Below, in pieces: positions 16,963 through 25,610 of a stretch of DNA of 64,000 bases. The notes beneath the pieces were generated by a model. It saw nothing but the letters and a program-made list of their open reading frames with translations, was not told the origin of the DNA and ran no database searches. Position 1 is the stretch's first letter, and the number at the start of each line of letters is the position of its first letter. The DNA lies in assembly GCF_000756615.1 (NCBI RefSeq), contig NZ_CP009288.1, positions 4,712,001-4,776,000 of the forward strand, written 5' to 3'. Source of the stretch: Paenibacillus durus (lineage in GTDB: Bacteria > Bacillota > Bacilli > Paenibacillales > Paenibacillaceae). Both the position numbers and the translations under genes were made by a program.

Positions 16963-16992
16963 AAAAAAATAGACCCTATAAGGGCCTGTCTA
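16963..16992 (-). terminator. Terminator after the propeptide gene
   Basis: On the minus strand a hairpin with the AGGCCCTTATAGGGTCTA core is followed by TTTTTTT. It separates the 47-codon propeptide gene from the second regulator. Confidence 0.75.
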
Positions 16993-17005
16993 AATAAAAA
17001 GAGGA

Positions 17006-17149
17006 TTATACACCCACTCCATGATCCAGTGGTTGGACAATAGAACCTCCGTCTCCCAGCTTCGGCGAACTGTTTGCTCCGTCTGCAAATGCGGTAGTAC
17101 CTAATGTCAGAAGAAACAAAGTAACCAGAGTGATTGTGATTTTTTTCAC
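17006..17149 (-). CDS. Secreted signalling propeptide candidate (AloP/Phr-like), 47 residues
   Basis: A 47-codon frame starts at GTG with GAGGAGG ten bases upstream. The product begins MKKITITLVTLFLLTLG, continues to TTAFA followed by DGANSS, a textbook signal peptide with an AxA cleavage site, and ends VQPLDHGVGV. It lies 22 bases after an HTH-TPR regulator gene on the same strand and before a terminator. Peptide partners of RRNPP receptors (Phr, PapR, AloP) are coded in this position and are cut to short C-terminal peptides. The mature peptide is probably within the last 6-12 residues. Function is inferred from position and shape. Confidence 0.75.
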   Translation of the reverse strand: MKKITITLVTLFLLTLGTTAFADGANSSPKLGDGGSIVQPLDHGVGV

Positions 17150-17171
17150 GATTCCGAATCCTCCTCTAAGT

Positions 17172-18554
17172 TTAAATTGTATATTTCAGAGTTGTCCTAA
17201 TCCGCATCTGTTCCATAACCATTCTGTATTGACTGTTCTGAGCCGGCCCGGCGTATTCTCTATACGCTTCCAGAAGCGATGCCGATTCTGCAAAAACGGT
17301 CTCATTGTTGGTCTTAAAGGAAAGATCTAAAGCTGTAAGACAACTCTCAATACCTTCTTCATATTTGCTGTGGCGGAAAAAGTAAACGGACATCTGAATG
17401 GCAAGGCGTAATCGCCGTTCCAGGTTCACAGTATCATTATAACTCTCAAATCCAGAAATTTCATCAGTAAATTTACAAATAATGTCGTCTATTGAAAAAT
17501 TATAAATATTAGCAGACTGAATTATTGTCGCTAGTCCCGACAGAACTTCCCCCGGGTGATTGCCAAGAAAATCAGCATATTCATCCAAGATTTCCTGTTT
17601 TCCCATAAGGACATCTAAAGTATATAAATTAGCTTGGGCCCAATCGCGGAATTGCTGCACTTCCTGCTCTTCTTCAGCATTTTCCGGTCCGATCCAGCTT
17701 AAATCGGCATAGAGAGCAATCGCCTTACCGGCCTCTTCATACTTCCCCATTTTTTGAAGCGCGGTTCCTTTACAAAGATACCCCTGTCCAAAGTAACGTA
17801 TTAACGATTTTCGCAGCCGAATCGGTTCTCCCTTGGAAGAACTTAAGAATCCCGTTTCATCTTTCCACTCCCTATAAACCGTGTGGGCCAGATCAATCAA
17901 CTCATCTGATAACATTTCAAACTGTTTCCAATTATGTACGGAAAAATAAATTCGAAGTAATTCAACCAGCGCTTCAAGCCGGTATTCCACCGGCAACCAA
18001 CTTCGGTAAGGCTCAAACTGCAAAGCCGCCCGCAAATTGGCCTCCATATCCTTTCCAATGGCTATCTGAAACATCCGGTAATGGCTGATGGCCAGGCGCT
18101 CGGAGTTGTTGTATTTTTCGCTTTCAATCACGCATCGGTACAATAATTTGGAAGCATCTTGGTATCCCTGCTCGTACATCTGCTCTGCGGTAGCGAAAAT
18201 TTCCCCGATATGGGACAAGTTGTCCAGCAGCATTTCGAGCACTTTTCCAATACATTCCAGCTTCCCCGTCTCGGCGCAGCGCAGCAAAAAAGGCTTGAGC
18301 CGCCGCCAATGCGGAACAGCTTGAATAAAGCACTCCTCGGCATAAAGACTGTAAAGCTCCCCTTCGGGCAGACCCATGCCTTTGGTTATCAAATCAAGCT
18401 CGCGCACGGATATTTTGCGGGGGGGATTTCTGTTGATGATGGCGCTCAAGGTTCCCCGATTGACACCGGCCTGCTCCGCAAAGCTCTGCATGGTAAGTCC
18501 CTGCTCCCGAATATAAGTTTCCATTTCACATCGGATCGTAGCACTGCTGATCAA
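17172..18554 (-). CDS. HTH-TPR regulator, RRNPP/AloR-like, copy 2
   Basis: Protein of 460 residues with an XRE-type helix-turn-helix (MQSFAEQAGVNRGTLSAIIN) and a TPR-rich C-terminal domain, as in peptide-binding regulators of the Rap/Npr/PlcR/Aim/Alo type. A TTG at 18554 is taken as start because GGAGGTGA lies five bases before it and the N-terminus then aligns with the paralogue. The propeptide gene follows within 22 bases, implying a cognate receptor-peptide pair. It is divergent from glycosyltransferase genes across about 200 bases, which could be targets. Confidence 0.86.
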   Translation of the reverse strand: MISSATIRCEMETYIREQGLTMQSFAEQAGVNRGTLSAIINRNPPRKISVRELDLITKGMGLPEGELYSLYAEECFIQAVPHWRRLKPFLLRCAETGKLECIGKVLEMLLDNLSHIGEIFATAEQMYEQGYQDASKLLYRCVIESEKYNNSERLAISHYRMFQIAIGKDMEANLRAALQFEPYRSWLPVEYRLEALVELLRIYFSVHNWKQFEMLSDELIDLAHTVYREWKDETGFLSSSKGEPIRLRKSLIRYFGQGYLCKGTALQKMGKYEEAGKAIALYADLSWIGPENAEEEQEVQQFRDWAQANLYTLDVLMGKQEILDEYADFLGNHPGEVLSGLATIIQSANIYNFSIDDIICKFTDEISGFESYNDTVNLERRLRLAIQMSVYFFRHSKYEEGIESCLTALDLSFKTNNETVFAESASLLEAYREYAGPAQNSQYRMVMEQMRIRTTLKYTI

Positions 18555-18755
18555 TAGAGTCACCTCCAACAAGACATTTACTAAACATCCAAATATTAGT
18601 ATATCACAATACTAATCTATTACTCGCCAGCGGTCAATTAATAAACCTTGAATTTATTAAGAGTCCATTCAGAGAGACAGACGCCGTGCCGGTCTACGCA
18701 TTCAACCTATATACTGCAGTATTCGGATTTCAGTATTGAGGAGGATGATCCACCC

Positions 18756-19745
18756 GTGATTATCGGAACGGTAGTTAATGCGTCCGGATTAGCCCAGGCC
18801 AGGCTGATGGCAGGCTCAGTCAAACGGCAAATGCCTGACGCCAAAGTTCTAGTCTGCCTTGTAGAAGAGAGTCCAGTGGGACCATTGCCGGACATTGACT
18901 GGATTTTTACGGCCAGACAAATTTCCGGCTACATCGGATTCCATGATTTTGACAGATATATATTCAAGTTTAATTCACTCCAATGCGGCGCGGCAATGAA
19001 GGGGCAGCTGTTAACCTATCTTCTTGAAGCCTTTCCGGCGGAAGAGCATATTGTTTATCTCGATCCGGAGATGTATGTGTTTAAGCCGTTTGACGAGATC
19101 GAACACATGCTTAGCTACTACGATGTTGTCTTAACCCCCCATCACCTCGAGCCTTCGGACGCCTGGGATTGTACCCGCGAAATCGGCACGCTGCAGGACG
19201 GCACCTTTCACAGCGGTCTTGTGGCCGTGAAGAACTCCTGGGAAGGACGCAATTTCGCAGATTGGTGGATGAAGATCATTGCAGGCGATTTTGGCGGACA
19301 GCCAAACGGAATTTTTACCGATCAGCCTTATCTGAATTTCGCACCCGCTTTTTTCAATACGGGCATACTTCGCCATCCGGGGTACAATCTGGCATTCTGG
19401 AATCTGCATGAGAACGGCAGACAGCTCTTTCGCGCCGGCGATGAATACTGTCTAACCAACCACACCCCTCTTCGCTGCGCGAACTTCAGCAACTTTTTGG
19501 GACTGCTGGACAGCTGCATAGACACCTATACTCCCCATGACGGGACTTATAGACAAATGTGGAACGAATATCAGCAAAATTGGGCTTGGCTGTCTCTCCA
19601 GCATCCTGCCCTGCCTTGGAGCTACGACTACTTTTACAGCGGGGAGAAGATTGCCGATGAGACCAAATTACGCTATAGAGCGGCAAAAATAGACCATTTG
19701 GTTGAGGCAAATCCCTTCACGCTATCAAACCACAGTGATTTCTAA
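18756..19745 (+). CDS. GT-A-like putative glycosyltransferase, copy 1
   Basis: Protein of 329 residues. It resembles uncharacterised GT-A glycosyltransferases: an N-terminal strand IIGTVVNAS, HIVYLDPEMYVFKPF with the DxE/DxD-like metal site at about 103-105, and FNTGILRHPGYNLAFWNLHE. It is paralogous to the next gene. The GTG at 18756 is chosen from GAGGAGG ten bases upstream and by analogy with that gene; the earlier in-frame TTG has no ribosome site. The donor and acceptor are unknown; the rml-like genes downstream suggest a 6-deoxysugar. Confidence 0.78.
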   Translation: MIIGTVVNASGLAQARLMAGSVKRQMPDAKVLVCLVEESPVGPLPDIDWIFTARQISGYIGFHDFDRYIFKFNSLQCGAAMKGQLLTYLLEAFPAEEHIVYLDPEMYVFKPFDEIEHMLSYYDVVLTPHHLEPSDAWDCTREIGTLQDGTFHSGLVAVKNSWEGRNFADWWMKIIAGDFGGQPNGIFTDQPYLNFAPAFFNTGILRHPGYNLAFWNLHENGRQLFRAGDEYCLTNHTPLRCANFSNFLGLLDSCIDTYTPHDGTYRQMWNEYQQNWAWLSLQHPALPWSYDYFYSGEKIADETKLRYRAAKIDHLVEANPFTLSNHSDF

Positions 19746-19771
19746 TCCCGATTATGACAAGGAGGCACTCC

Positions 19772-20764
19772 ATGATTATTTGTTCGGTGACCTGTGCCGA
19801 TAACCTGCACGAGGCAAAAATGATGGCAAGAGCAGCCAAATACCACATGCCGTATGCCCGGGTTGTCATTTGCCTGATGGAACGGACGATTCATCCGGCG
19901 GCGCTTAACGTGCCGTGGTTTGATGAGGTTGTTCTTGCCAAGGATCTGGGAATTCCCCGGTTTGAAGGAAGTATCTTTAAATACAGTCTGCTTGAGGGGG
20001 TAACCTCCATCAAACCGGCGTTTCTCCGTTTATTATTTGACCGGCATCCGGAGGAGATGAATGTCGTATTCATGGATACAGATATCATCGCCTATGCTCC
20101 CTACGACGATCTGTTGGCCGCCCTGGAGCATCATGATATTCTGTTATCCCCTCACCGGATCGAACCTAACGGCGAGCCTCTCGGATATCTGCATCACGGT
20201 ATTTTTAATACCGGCTTTCTGGCGCTCCGGAGATCGGAGGAAACGATGCGCTTTCTGGAATGGTGGGGACAGCGGCTGTACAGCTACTGCTATTATAACG
20301 CTCCCTTTTTTGTGGATCAGAAATGGGTGGACCTGGCTCCGGCTTTATTTAACGTCAAGGTATGGAAGCATCCGGGGTATAATGTCGCCGCTTGGAATCT
20401 GCATGAGCGCTGCCGGAAGATTGTCCGGGAGGAGAATGGGCGGTATTGGCTGGAAAATAATATTCCTTTCGTATGCTACCACTATTCCGGATTGCACGGG
20501 ATGCTGCAATATTGTATGAACGAGTGGATTCCCGACCGTGGAAACCCGCTGTACCGGCTGCTTCAGCTCTATTTGGAGGAGATGGATGCGATGGGCAAAG
20601 AGGAACTTTCCGAGGTCCCCTGGAGCTATGACTATTATCTGGATGGCAGCAGGGTAACCGCAGAAGAAAGGAAAGCATACGGCAGCGACGTTCAGGCTTT
20701 TGAGTCAGGCCGCGATCCCTTCCTGTCCAGATACGGCTCCCGCGAGGGAGACGGAGGAATATGA
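19772..20764 (+). CDS. GT-A-like putative glycosyltransferase, copy 2
   Basis: Protein of 330 residues with MIICSVTCAD at the start, VVFMDTDIIAYAP giving a DTD metal motif at 102-104, HHGIFNTGFLALR, and VWKHPGYNVAAWNLHE. The shared HPGYN-WNLHE block shows it is a paralogue of the upstream gene. AAGGAGG lies before the ATG at 19772. Its stop overlaps the RmlA-like start as ATGA. It probably acts with the nucleotide-sugar genes that follow. Confidence 0.8.
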   Translation: MIICSVTCADNLHEAKMMARAAKYHMPYARVVICLMERTIHPAALNVPWFDEVVLAKDLGIPRFEGSIFKYSLLEGVTSIKPAFLRLLFDRHPEEMNVVFMDTDIIAYAPYDDLLAALEHHDILLSPHRIEPNGEPLGYLHHGIFNTGFLALRRSEETMRFLEWWGQRLYSYCYYNAPFFVDQKWVDLAPALFNVKVWKHPGYNVAAWNLHERCRKIVREENGRYWLENNIPFVCYHYSGLHGMLQYCMNEWIPDRGNPLYRLLQLYLEEMDAMGKEELSEVPWSYDYYLDGSRVTAEERKAYGSDVQAFESGRDPFLSRYGSREGDGGI

Positions 20765-21768
20765 AGGGGCTGATCGTCTGCGCCGGAAAAGGCACCCGCC
20801 TAAGACCGTTTACACTTACTAGGCCGAAGACGCTGCTCCCTGTCGCTAATAAACCGATTTTGTTCTATGCGATTGAAAAGCTGGCCAACGAAGGTATTCA
20901 TGAGATCGGAATCGTGATCCATCCGTCCCAGGAAGAGACGATTCGCGGCGCCGCGGGCAGCGGAGAACGATTCGGAGTATCCCTGACTTACTTGTACCAG
21001 CAAGTGCCGAGGGGTATTGCGGATGCGGTGGCCGCAGCTGAGGATTACATCGGACAGAGTGATTTCATTCTGCTTCTCGGCGACAACCTGATCAAAGAAC
21101 CCCTCAAGACGCTGATTGACCAGCTCAAGCACTCGGCCGCCTGCATCCTGCTCACTCACGTTGAGAATCCGCAGCAGTTCGGTGTTGCGGAAATCAATGA
21201 AACCCGGATTATCGCGCTGGAAGAGAAGCCGAAATTCCCCAAAAGCAATCTTGCGGTCGTCGGCAGCTACGCCTTTAAAGCTGGAATTTTTGATTACATC
21301 CGAGCCTTGACGGTCTCTGACCGGGGAGAGCTGGAAATAACGGACGCCATACAGCGGCTGATCGACAGCGGAGAAAGGGTTGCCTATGCGATAACCCGGG
21401 AGCACTGCTCCGATGTAGGGACCTCAGAGCGGTGGCTTGCGGCCAACAACTGGATGATGGATGAGCTTTACGGAGAACAGAACGACATTTCCTGGGAATC
21501 CACACTTGTCAATTGCACGGTTCATGCTCCGGTGGTCATCGGTCCCGGCTGCGTATTCAAGAACTGCACGATCGGCCCCTATGTTTCGGTCATGTCGGGG
21601 GCCAATTTGGAGGAATGCCGCATTGAGCACAGCATTCTGCTGCGGGATGTCACAATCAGCGGCACCGGCGAGGCCGTCATTGCCGGCATTCTTGGCGATG
21701 AGGCGAGCATCATAGGCTCCTCGGCCAATGGACCAATCGCCCTTAAGATCGGAGGAGATCAAGGATGA
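20761..21768 (+). CDS. Glucose-1-phosphate nucleotidyltransferase, RmlA-like long form
   Basis: Nucleotidyltransferase of 335 residues that would activate a sugar-1-phosphate as an NDP-sugar. The signature GKGTRLRPFTLTRPKTLLPV is at the N-terminus, followed by LLLGDNL and ALEEKPKFPKSN. The last 90 residues (VNCTVHAPVVIGPGCVFKNC) form a left-handed beta-helix as in the long StrD-type enzymes. It overlaps both neighbours by ATGA. Which nucleotide it uses (usually dTTP in this family) cannot be proved here. Confidence 0.9.
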   Translation: MKGLIVCAGKGTRLRPFTLTRPKTLLPVANKPILFYAIEKLANEGIHEIGIVIHPSQEETIRGAAGSGERFGVSLTYLYQQVPRGIADAVAAAEDYIGQSDFILLLGDNLIKEPLKTLIDQLKHSAACILLTHVENPQQFGVAEINETRIIALEEKPKFPKSNLAVVGSYAFKAGIFDYIRALTVSDRGELEITDAIQRLIDSGERVAYAITREHCSDVGTSERWLAANNWMMDELYGEQNDISWESTLVNCTVHAPVVIGPGCVFKNCTIGPYVSVMSGANLEECRIEHSILLRDVTISGTGEAVIAGILGDEASIIGSSANGPIALKIGGDQG

Positions 21769-22328
21769 AGATTATTCCAAGAAGGCTGGAAGGCGTGTAT
21801 GAAATCCGGCTGTCTCCGCTCAGCGATCATCGGGGACAGTTTATGAGAACCTATGACGAGTCTATCTTCGCCGATTACGGCATCCACCGCCATTGGGTCC
21901 AGGAGAATCAATCGGTGTCGGTCAGCAAAGGGACGATCCGGGGACTGCACTTCCAATATTCCCCCAGTTCAGAGGCCAAACTCGTAAGAGCCGCTACCGG
22001 TGCCGTGCTGGATGTATTTGTAGATCTGCGGAAAGGTTCACCGACTTTCGGAGAGTGGGACAGCATTGAGCTGTCCGATGACAACCTGGCGATGATCTAT
22101 ATTCCGCGCGGCTTCGCCCACGGCTTCTGCACGCTCTGCGATCATTGCACCGTACAGTATAAAGTAGACCGGAAATTCTCCCCCGCAGAAGACGGCGGCA
22201 TCCGCTGGAATGATCCGACAATTGCTGTGCAGTGGCCGACGGAAACTCCAATTCTCTCTGACAAAGACAAGAATCTGCCTACGCTCGATATGTTCATTTC
22301 GCAAAATAAAGGGCTTGATACGGAATGA
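21765..22328 (+). CDS. dTDP-4-dehydrorhamnose 3,5-epimerase-like cupin (RmlC family)
   Basis: Cupin epimerase of 187 residues. SPLSDHRGQFMRTYD, QENQSVSVSKGTIRGLHFQ, VLDVFVDLRKGSPTFGEW and IPRGFAHGF are conserved RmlC segments; the His of GLHFQ is the usual catalytic base. It overlaps the RmlA-like gene as ATGA. An RmlB gene is not in the window, so it may act on a 4-keto sugar made elsewhere, or possibly on the CDP-4-keto-6-deoxyglucose made by the neighbouring rfbF/rfbG products. Confidence 0.92.
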   Translation: MKIIPRRLEGVYEIRLSPLSDHRGQFMRTYDESIFADYGIHRHWVQENQSVSVSKGTIRGLHFQYSPSSEAKLVRAATGAVLDVFVDLRKGSPTFGEWDSIELSDDNLAMIYIPRGFAHGFCTLCDHCTVQYKVDRKFSPAEDGGIRWNDPTIAVQWPTETPILSDKDKNLPTLDMFISQNKGLDTE

Positions 22329-23266
22329 GGTATATTGTGACTGGAGCGGGAGGATTTATCGGAAGCTCTTTGTGCAAGCAGCTTCGCCGGGAAGGCCATG
22401 AGGTGGTACGGATATTCCGCAGCCTGCCGGAGCATGCAGCCGATGCCGGAACAGCCTATGAAGATATTGCGGCGGATGTGCTCTCGGGCGGCTTTCCCGA
22501 ACTCCGCATCGGCGGAGACGCCGTTATTCATCTGGCGGCGGCCAACGATATCGTTTCCAAGAATGGCCGGGAAGGAATTCAGCTCTCCTTAATCGGGACC
22601 AAAAATGTGCTGGATTTTGCCGTTAATAACGAAATACGGCAGATGATATTCTTTTCGACTATACAGGTACTCGGGTCGGAACTGCAAGGGATGGTCACGG
22701 AAGAATCGGCAGTCCTTCCTGAGAACGATTACGCCGCCAACCATGCGGTAGCTGAACTGTATACGGAAATGTATGCAAGAAAAGGACTGCTGCGTGCCGT
22801 CAGCATCCGGCCGACGAATGTGTACGGCCACTTTGCTTCTCCGACCATCAACCGCTGGAGCCTGGTTCCGGCCTGCCTGTGCAGGGAAGCTTTCTATAAC
22901 AAGACGATTACGATCCGCTCCTCGGGAAGACAAAGAAGAAACTTTGTCAGCGTCGACAGTGTTGCCAATGCGACAAGCGCCGTGCTGGCGAACTTCCCGG
23001 CTTCCTATGACACGCTGAATCTTGGCTCCCCGTGCCATATGACGATTCTGGAAGCTGCGCAATGCGTGAAGCAGGTTCATGATGAAATGTATCCCGATCC
23101 GGTTCAGCTGCTCGTTCAAGGGGAGGAGCCGCGGCAGGAGAACCAGTTCGAAATATCCCTACGGAAATTGGAAGACCGGTACGGATTTAAGGAACACCTG
23201 GGAGCCGAGGATTTCCGCAAGGAGATCCGTCTCATCTTCCTCAGCCTGGAGCGCTCAGCTCACTGA
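22325..23266 (+). CDS. NAD-dependent epimerase/reductase with altered YxxxK
   Basis: Extended short-chain dehydrogenase of 313 residues with TGAGGFIGS at 6-14, HLAAAND, a FFSTIQVLGSE serine strand and RPTNVYG. The catalytic pair should be Tyr-x3-Lys, but here it reads YAANH, placing His140 where Lys is expected. The fold looks intact and the operon is tightly packed (ATGA overlap with the RmlC-like gene). It may be a 4-ketoreductase or epimerase with changed chemistry. A strong terminator follows. Confidence 0.86.
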   Translation: MRYIVTGAGGFIGSSLCKQLRREGHEVVRIFRSLPEHAADAGTAYEDIAADVLSGGFPELRIGGDAVIHLAAANDIVSKNGREGIQLSLIGTKNVLDFAVNNEIRQMIFFSTIQVLGSELQGMVTEESAVLPENDYAANHAVAELYTEMYARKGLLRAVSIRPTNVYGHFASPTINRWSLVPACLCREAFYNKTITIRSSGRQRRNFVSVDSVANATSAVLANFPASYDTLNLGSPCHMTILEAAQCVKQVHDEMYPDPVQLLVQGEEPRQENQFEISLRKLEDRYGFKEHLGAEDFRKEIRLIFLSLERSAH

Positions 23267-23298
23267 GCAATAAAAGAGGGGATTTCCCCTAAAAGTTA

Positions 23299-23344
23299 AG
23301 AAGCCAGCAAGCCTTTCAGTTGTTGAAAGACTTGGCTGGCTTCT
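23299..23344 (+). terminator. Terminator after the RmlA/RmlC-like operon
   Basis: AGAAGCCAGCAAGcCTTTCA pairs with TGAAAGaCTTGgCTGGCTTCT, followed by GCTTTTTT. It is nearly the same hairpin as at 13219-13268. Confidence 0.85.
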
Positions 23345-23674
23345 GCTTTTTTCTAGGAATCAGGGCAATCGCTCCAACATTAAGGGACGAGGTCAGGTTG
23401 GATGTAATTAAAGTTCAGCACCATTGCAAAACAGCTAAAGCGCATCTTTTTTCGGTCGAAAACGTTGATTCACAGAGAAAACCTACGATTTTACAGGAAT
23501 TTGCGGCTGTGCTGATTGAATTTGCGGCTGAACAGGAAAAAAAGTGCAGTTTTGCAGGTACATCATAGAACGTATTTTCTCACACGACCAAAAGATGCAC
23601 AATTTCAGGTATTCTGCATTATCCTGCTTCCATTCGAGCAGACCCGTCCGCCTGCCTAAATCCCACCATAAAAA

Positions 23675-23716
23675 GGGCATCCCAGCAGCCATTTCCATGG
23701 GCAGTATGGGACACCC
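23675..23716 (-). terminator. Terminator after rfbG
   Basis: On the minus strand TGGGA and ACACCC arms pair with GGGCATCCCA with two mismatches, followed by CTTTTT. It lies just downstream of the rfbG stop and is the other end of the dispersed repeat. Confidence 0.65.
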
Positions 23717-23730
23717 CAATCTCTCCTGAA

Positions 23731-24819
23731 TCAGCCGCCAGCCTGCTCAAACTCCCTAATCTGTGCACGGCACAGCTCCAGCATGTCTTCGCCATTCAAA
23801 TAAGCTTTATACCAGGCGGCGGTCTGAGCCAGGGCGGTATCCAGATTCCATCTGGGCCGCCAGCCCAGCCGAGCCTTTGCCTTGGAGCAGTCGAGCTTCA
23901 GCGCGGCAGCTTCATGGAGCTTACCATCAGGCACAACTCCATAGGCTGCTCCCTCTCCCCATAACCGGCAGAATCGGCTGACCACCGATTCGACGCTCTG
24001 CGCATCCTGCTCCTCCGGCCCGAAGTTCCAGGCTTCGGCATACCGCACTCCTTCTTCATACAACCGCTGAGCCAGCAGCAGATAACCGCCAAGCGGCTCG
24101 AGTACATGCTGCCAGGGGCGCACCGAATGCGGACTTCGAATGACCAGGGGAGCTTGATTGCAAAAGGCCCGGAAGCTGTCCGGGATCAGCCGTTCACCGG
24201 CCCAATCTCCTCCCCCGATCACATTGCCCGCTCTTGCGGACGCGATGGCCACTCCATGCTCCTCATACCGGCTGGGGTTAAAAAAGGAATCGCGATACGA
24301 AGCAGTGACGAGCTCGGAGCAGGCTTTGCTGTTGGAATAAGGATCAAAGCCGCCAAGCCTGTCATTTTCCCTGTATCCCCAGAACCATTCCTTGTTGCTG
24401 TAGCATTTGTCCGTTGTAACGTTAACGACCGCCTTAATTCTGCCTCCTTGGGCGTTGTTCTGGCGCACCGCTTCGAGCACATGTACGGTTCCCAGCACAT
24501 TAACCGCATACGTATCCACCGGCCGCTGATACGATTCCCTGACGAGCGGCTGTGCAGCAAGATGAAGCACGATATCGGGATCGGCAGCCTGCATTGCCCT
24601 CTGCAGGCGGCCGGCATCCCGGACATCTCCCGTAATTGAAGTCAGAAGCTGACCGGCCATGCTGCATTCGTACAGGCTGGGATCAGTCGGAGGCGCATCG
24701 GAGTAGCCGGTGACTTCCGCTCCGAGCTGGTGCAGCCAAATGGACAGCCATGAGCCTTTAAAGCCCGTATGGCCGGTAAGAAACACCTTTTTACCCTTCC
24801 AAAAGTTTATTTTTTCCAC
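23731..24819 (-). CDS. rfbG: CDP-glucose 4,6-dehydratase
   Basis: Short-chain dehydratase of 362 residues that makes CDP-4-keto-6-deoxyglucose. INFWKGKKVFLTGHTGFKG is the family N-terminus; HLAAQPLVRESY, VTTDKCYSNKEW, YSNSKACSE and GNVIGGGDWA follow. The GTG at 24819 is preferred: GGGGA lies eight bases upstream and the product then has normal family length; ATGs further upstream would add an atypical extension. It overlaps the end of rfbF by 13 bases. No rfbH homologue is in the window. Confidence 0.93.
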   Translation of the reverse strand: MEKINFWKGKKVFLTGHTGFKGSWLSIWLHQLGAEVTGYSDAPPTDPSLYECSMAGQLLTSITGDVRDAGRLQRAMQAADPDIVLHLAAQPLVRESYQRPVDTYAVNVLGTVHVLEAVRQNNAQGGRIKAVVNVTTDKCYSNKEWFWGYRENDRLGGFDPYSNSKACSELVTASYRDSFFNPSRYEEHGVAIASARAGNVIGGGDWAGERLIPDSFRAFCNQAPLVIRSPHSVRPWQHVLEPLGGYLLLAQRLYEEGVRYAEAWNFGPEEQDAQSVESVVSRFCRLWGEGAAYGVVPDGKLHEAAALKLDCSKAKARLGWRPRWNLDTALAQTAAWYKAYLNGEDMLELCRAQIREFEQAGG

Positions 24820-25577
24820 GGAGCATTCCCCGATTTCCATAATTGGTCCAAATAATTCTTGTCTCGTAGCGTATCCATCGGATGCCAAAAGCCTTCGAAT
24901 GGATAACCCATTAAGTGGCCATCGCGCGCGAGATTTTCCAAGGGCTCCTGCTCAAATACCGTCTTGTCTCCCTCGATATATTGAAACACTTGCGGCTCGA
25001 GCACAAAAAAGCCCGCATTAATCCAGGAGTTATCACCTTTAGGCTTCTCCCGGAAAGCCTCAACCCGCTGCTGGTCATTAAGCTGCATCGCTCCGAATCT
25101 CCCTGGAGGCTGGGTTACGGTTACCGTGGCGAATTTGCCATGGCTGCGGTGGAATTTAAGCAAAGCGTTAAGATCAATCGAAGAGAGTCCGTCACCGTAA
25201 GTCATCATAAACGTCTCGTCCCCGATGAACTCGGCAATCCTTTTCAGTCTCCCTCCGGTCAGCGTCTCGAGCCCCGTATCCACCAGAGTAACCTTCCACG
25301 GCTCCGCCTTGCGCTGATGAATCAAGACTTCGTTATGATTGGCATAATCGAAAGTGACATCGGAATTATAGAGATAATAGTTGGAAAAATACTCCTTGAT
25401 TACATTGCCTTTATAGCCAAGACAGATCACAAAGTCGTTAATTCCATAATGAGAGTACAGTTTCATGATATGCCACAAAATGGGCTTTTCGCCGATCTCG
25501 ATCATCGGCTTCGGCCGCAGATGCGATTCCTCACTGATGCGCGTGCCGTAGCCGCCTGCCAGAATTACTGCTTTCAT
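24807..25577 (-). CDS. rfbF: Glucose-1-phosphate cytidylyltransferase
   Basis: Makes CDP-glucose from CTP and glucose-1-phosphate. The 256 residues match family length, with MKAVILAGGYGTRISEES, RPKPMIEIGEKPILWHI, VICLGYKGNVIKEYF and FMMTYGDGLS. The ATG at 25577 has AAAGGGGA eight bases upstream. It is co-transcribed with a GT2 before it and rfbG after it. Together with rfbG it commits to CDP-6-deoxy or 3,6-dideoxy sugars. Confidence 0.95.
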   Translation of the reverse strand: MKAVILAGGYGTRISEESHLRPKPMIEIGEKPILWHIMKLYSHYGINDFVICLGYKGNVIKEYFSNYYLYNSDVTFDYANHNEVLIHQRKAEPWKVTLVDTGLETLTGGRLKRIAEFIGDETFMMTYGDGLSSIDLNALLKFHRSHGKFATVTVTQPPGRFGAMQLNDQQRVEAFREKPKGDNSWINAGFFVLEPQVFQYIEGDKTVFEQEPLENLARDGHLMGYPFEGFWHPMDTLRDKNYLDQLWKSGNAPWKK

Positions 25578-25610
25578 CCCGGACATCCCCTTTCAGGATT
25601 TACGTGAAAA

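Larger units (their letters stand above)
23299..23716 (-). repeat. Dispersed intergenic repeat, copy 2
   Basis: The reverse complement of this 418-base gap aligns with 12783-13268 over most of its length, with a hairpin at each end. It fills the space between two convergent genes. No gene is seen in it. Confidence 0.8.
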
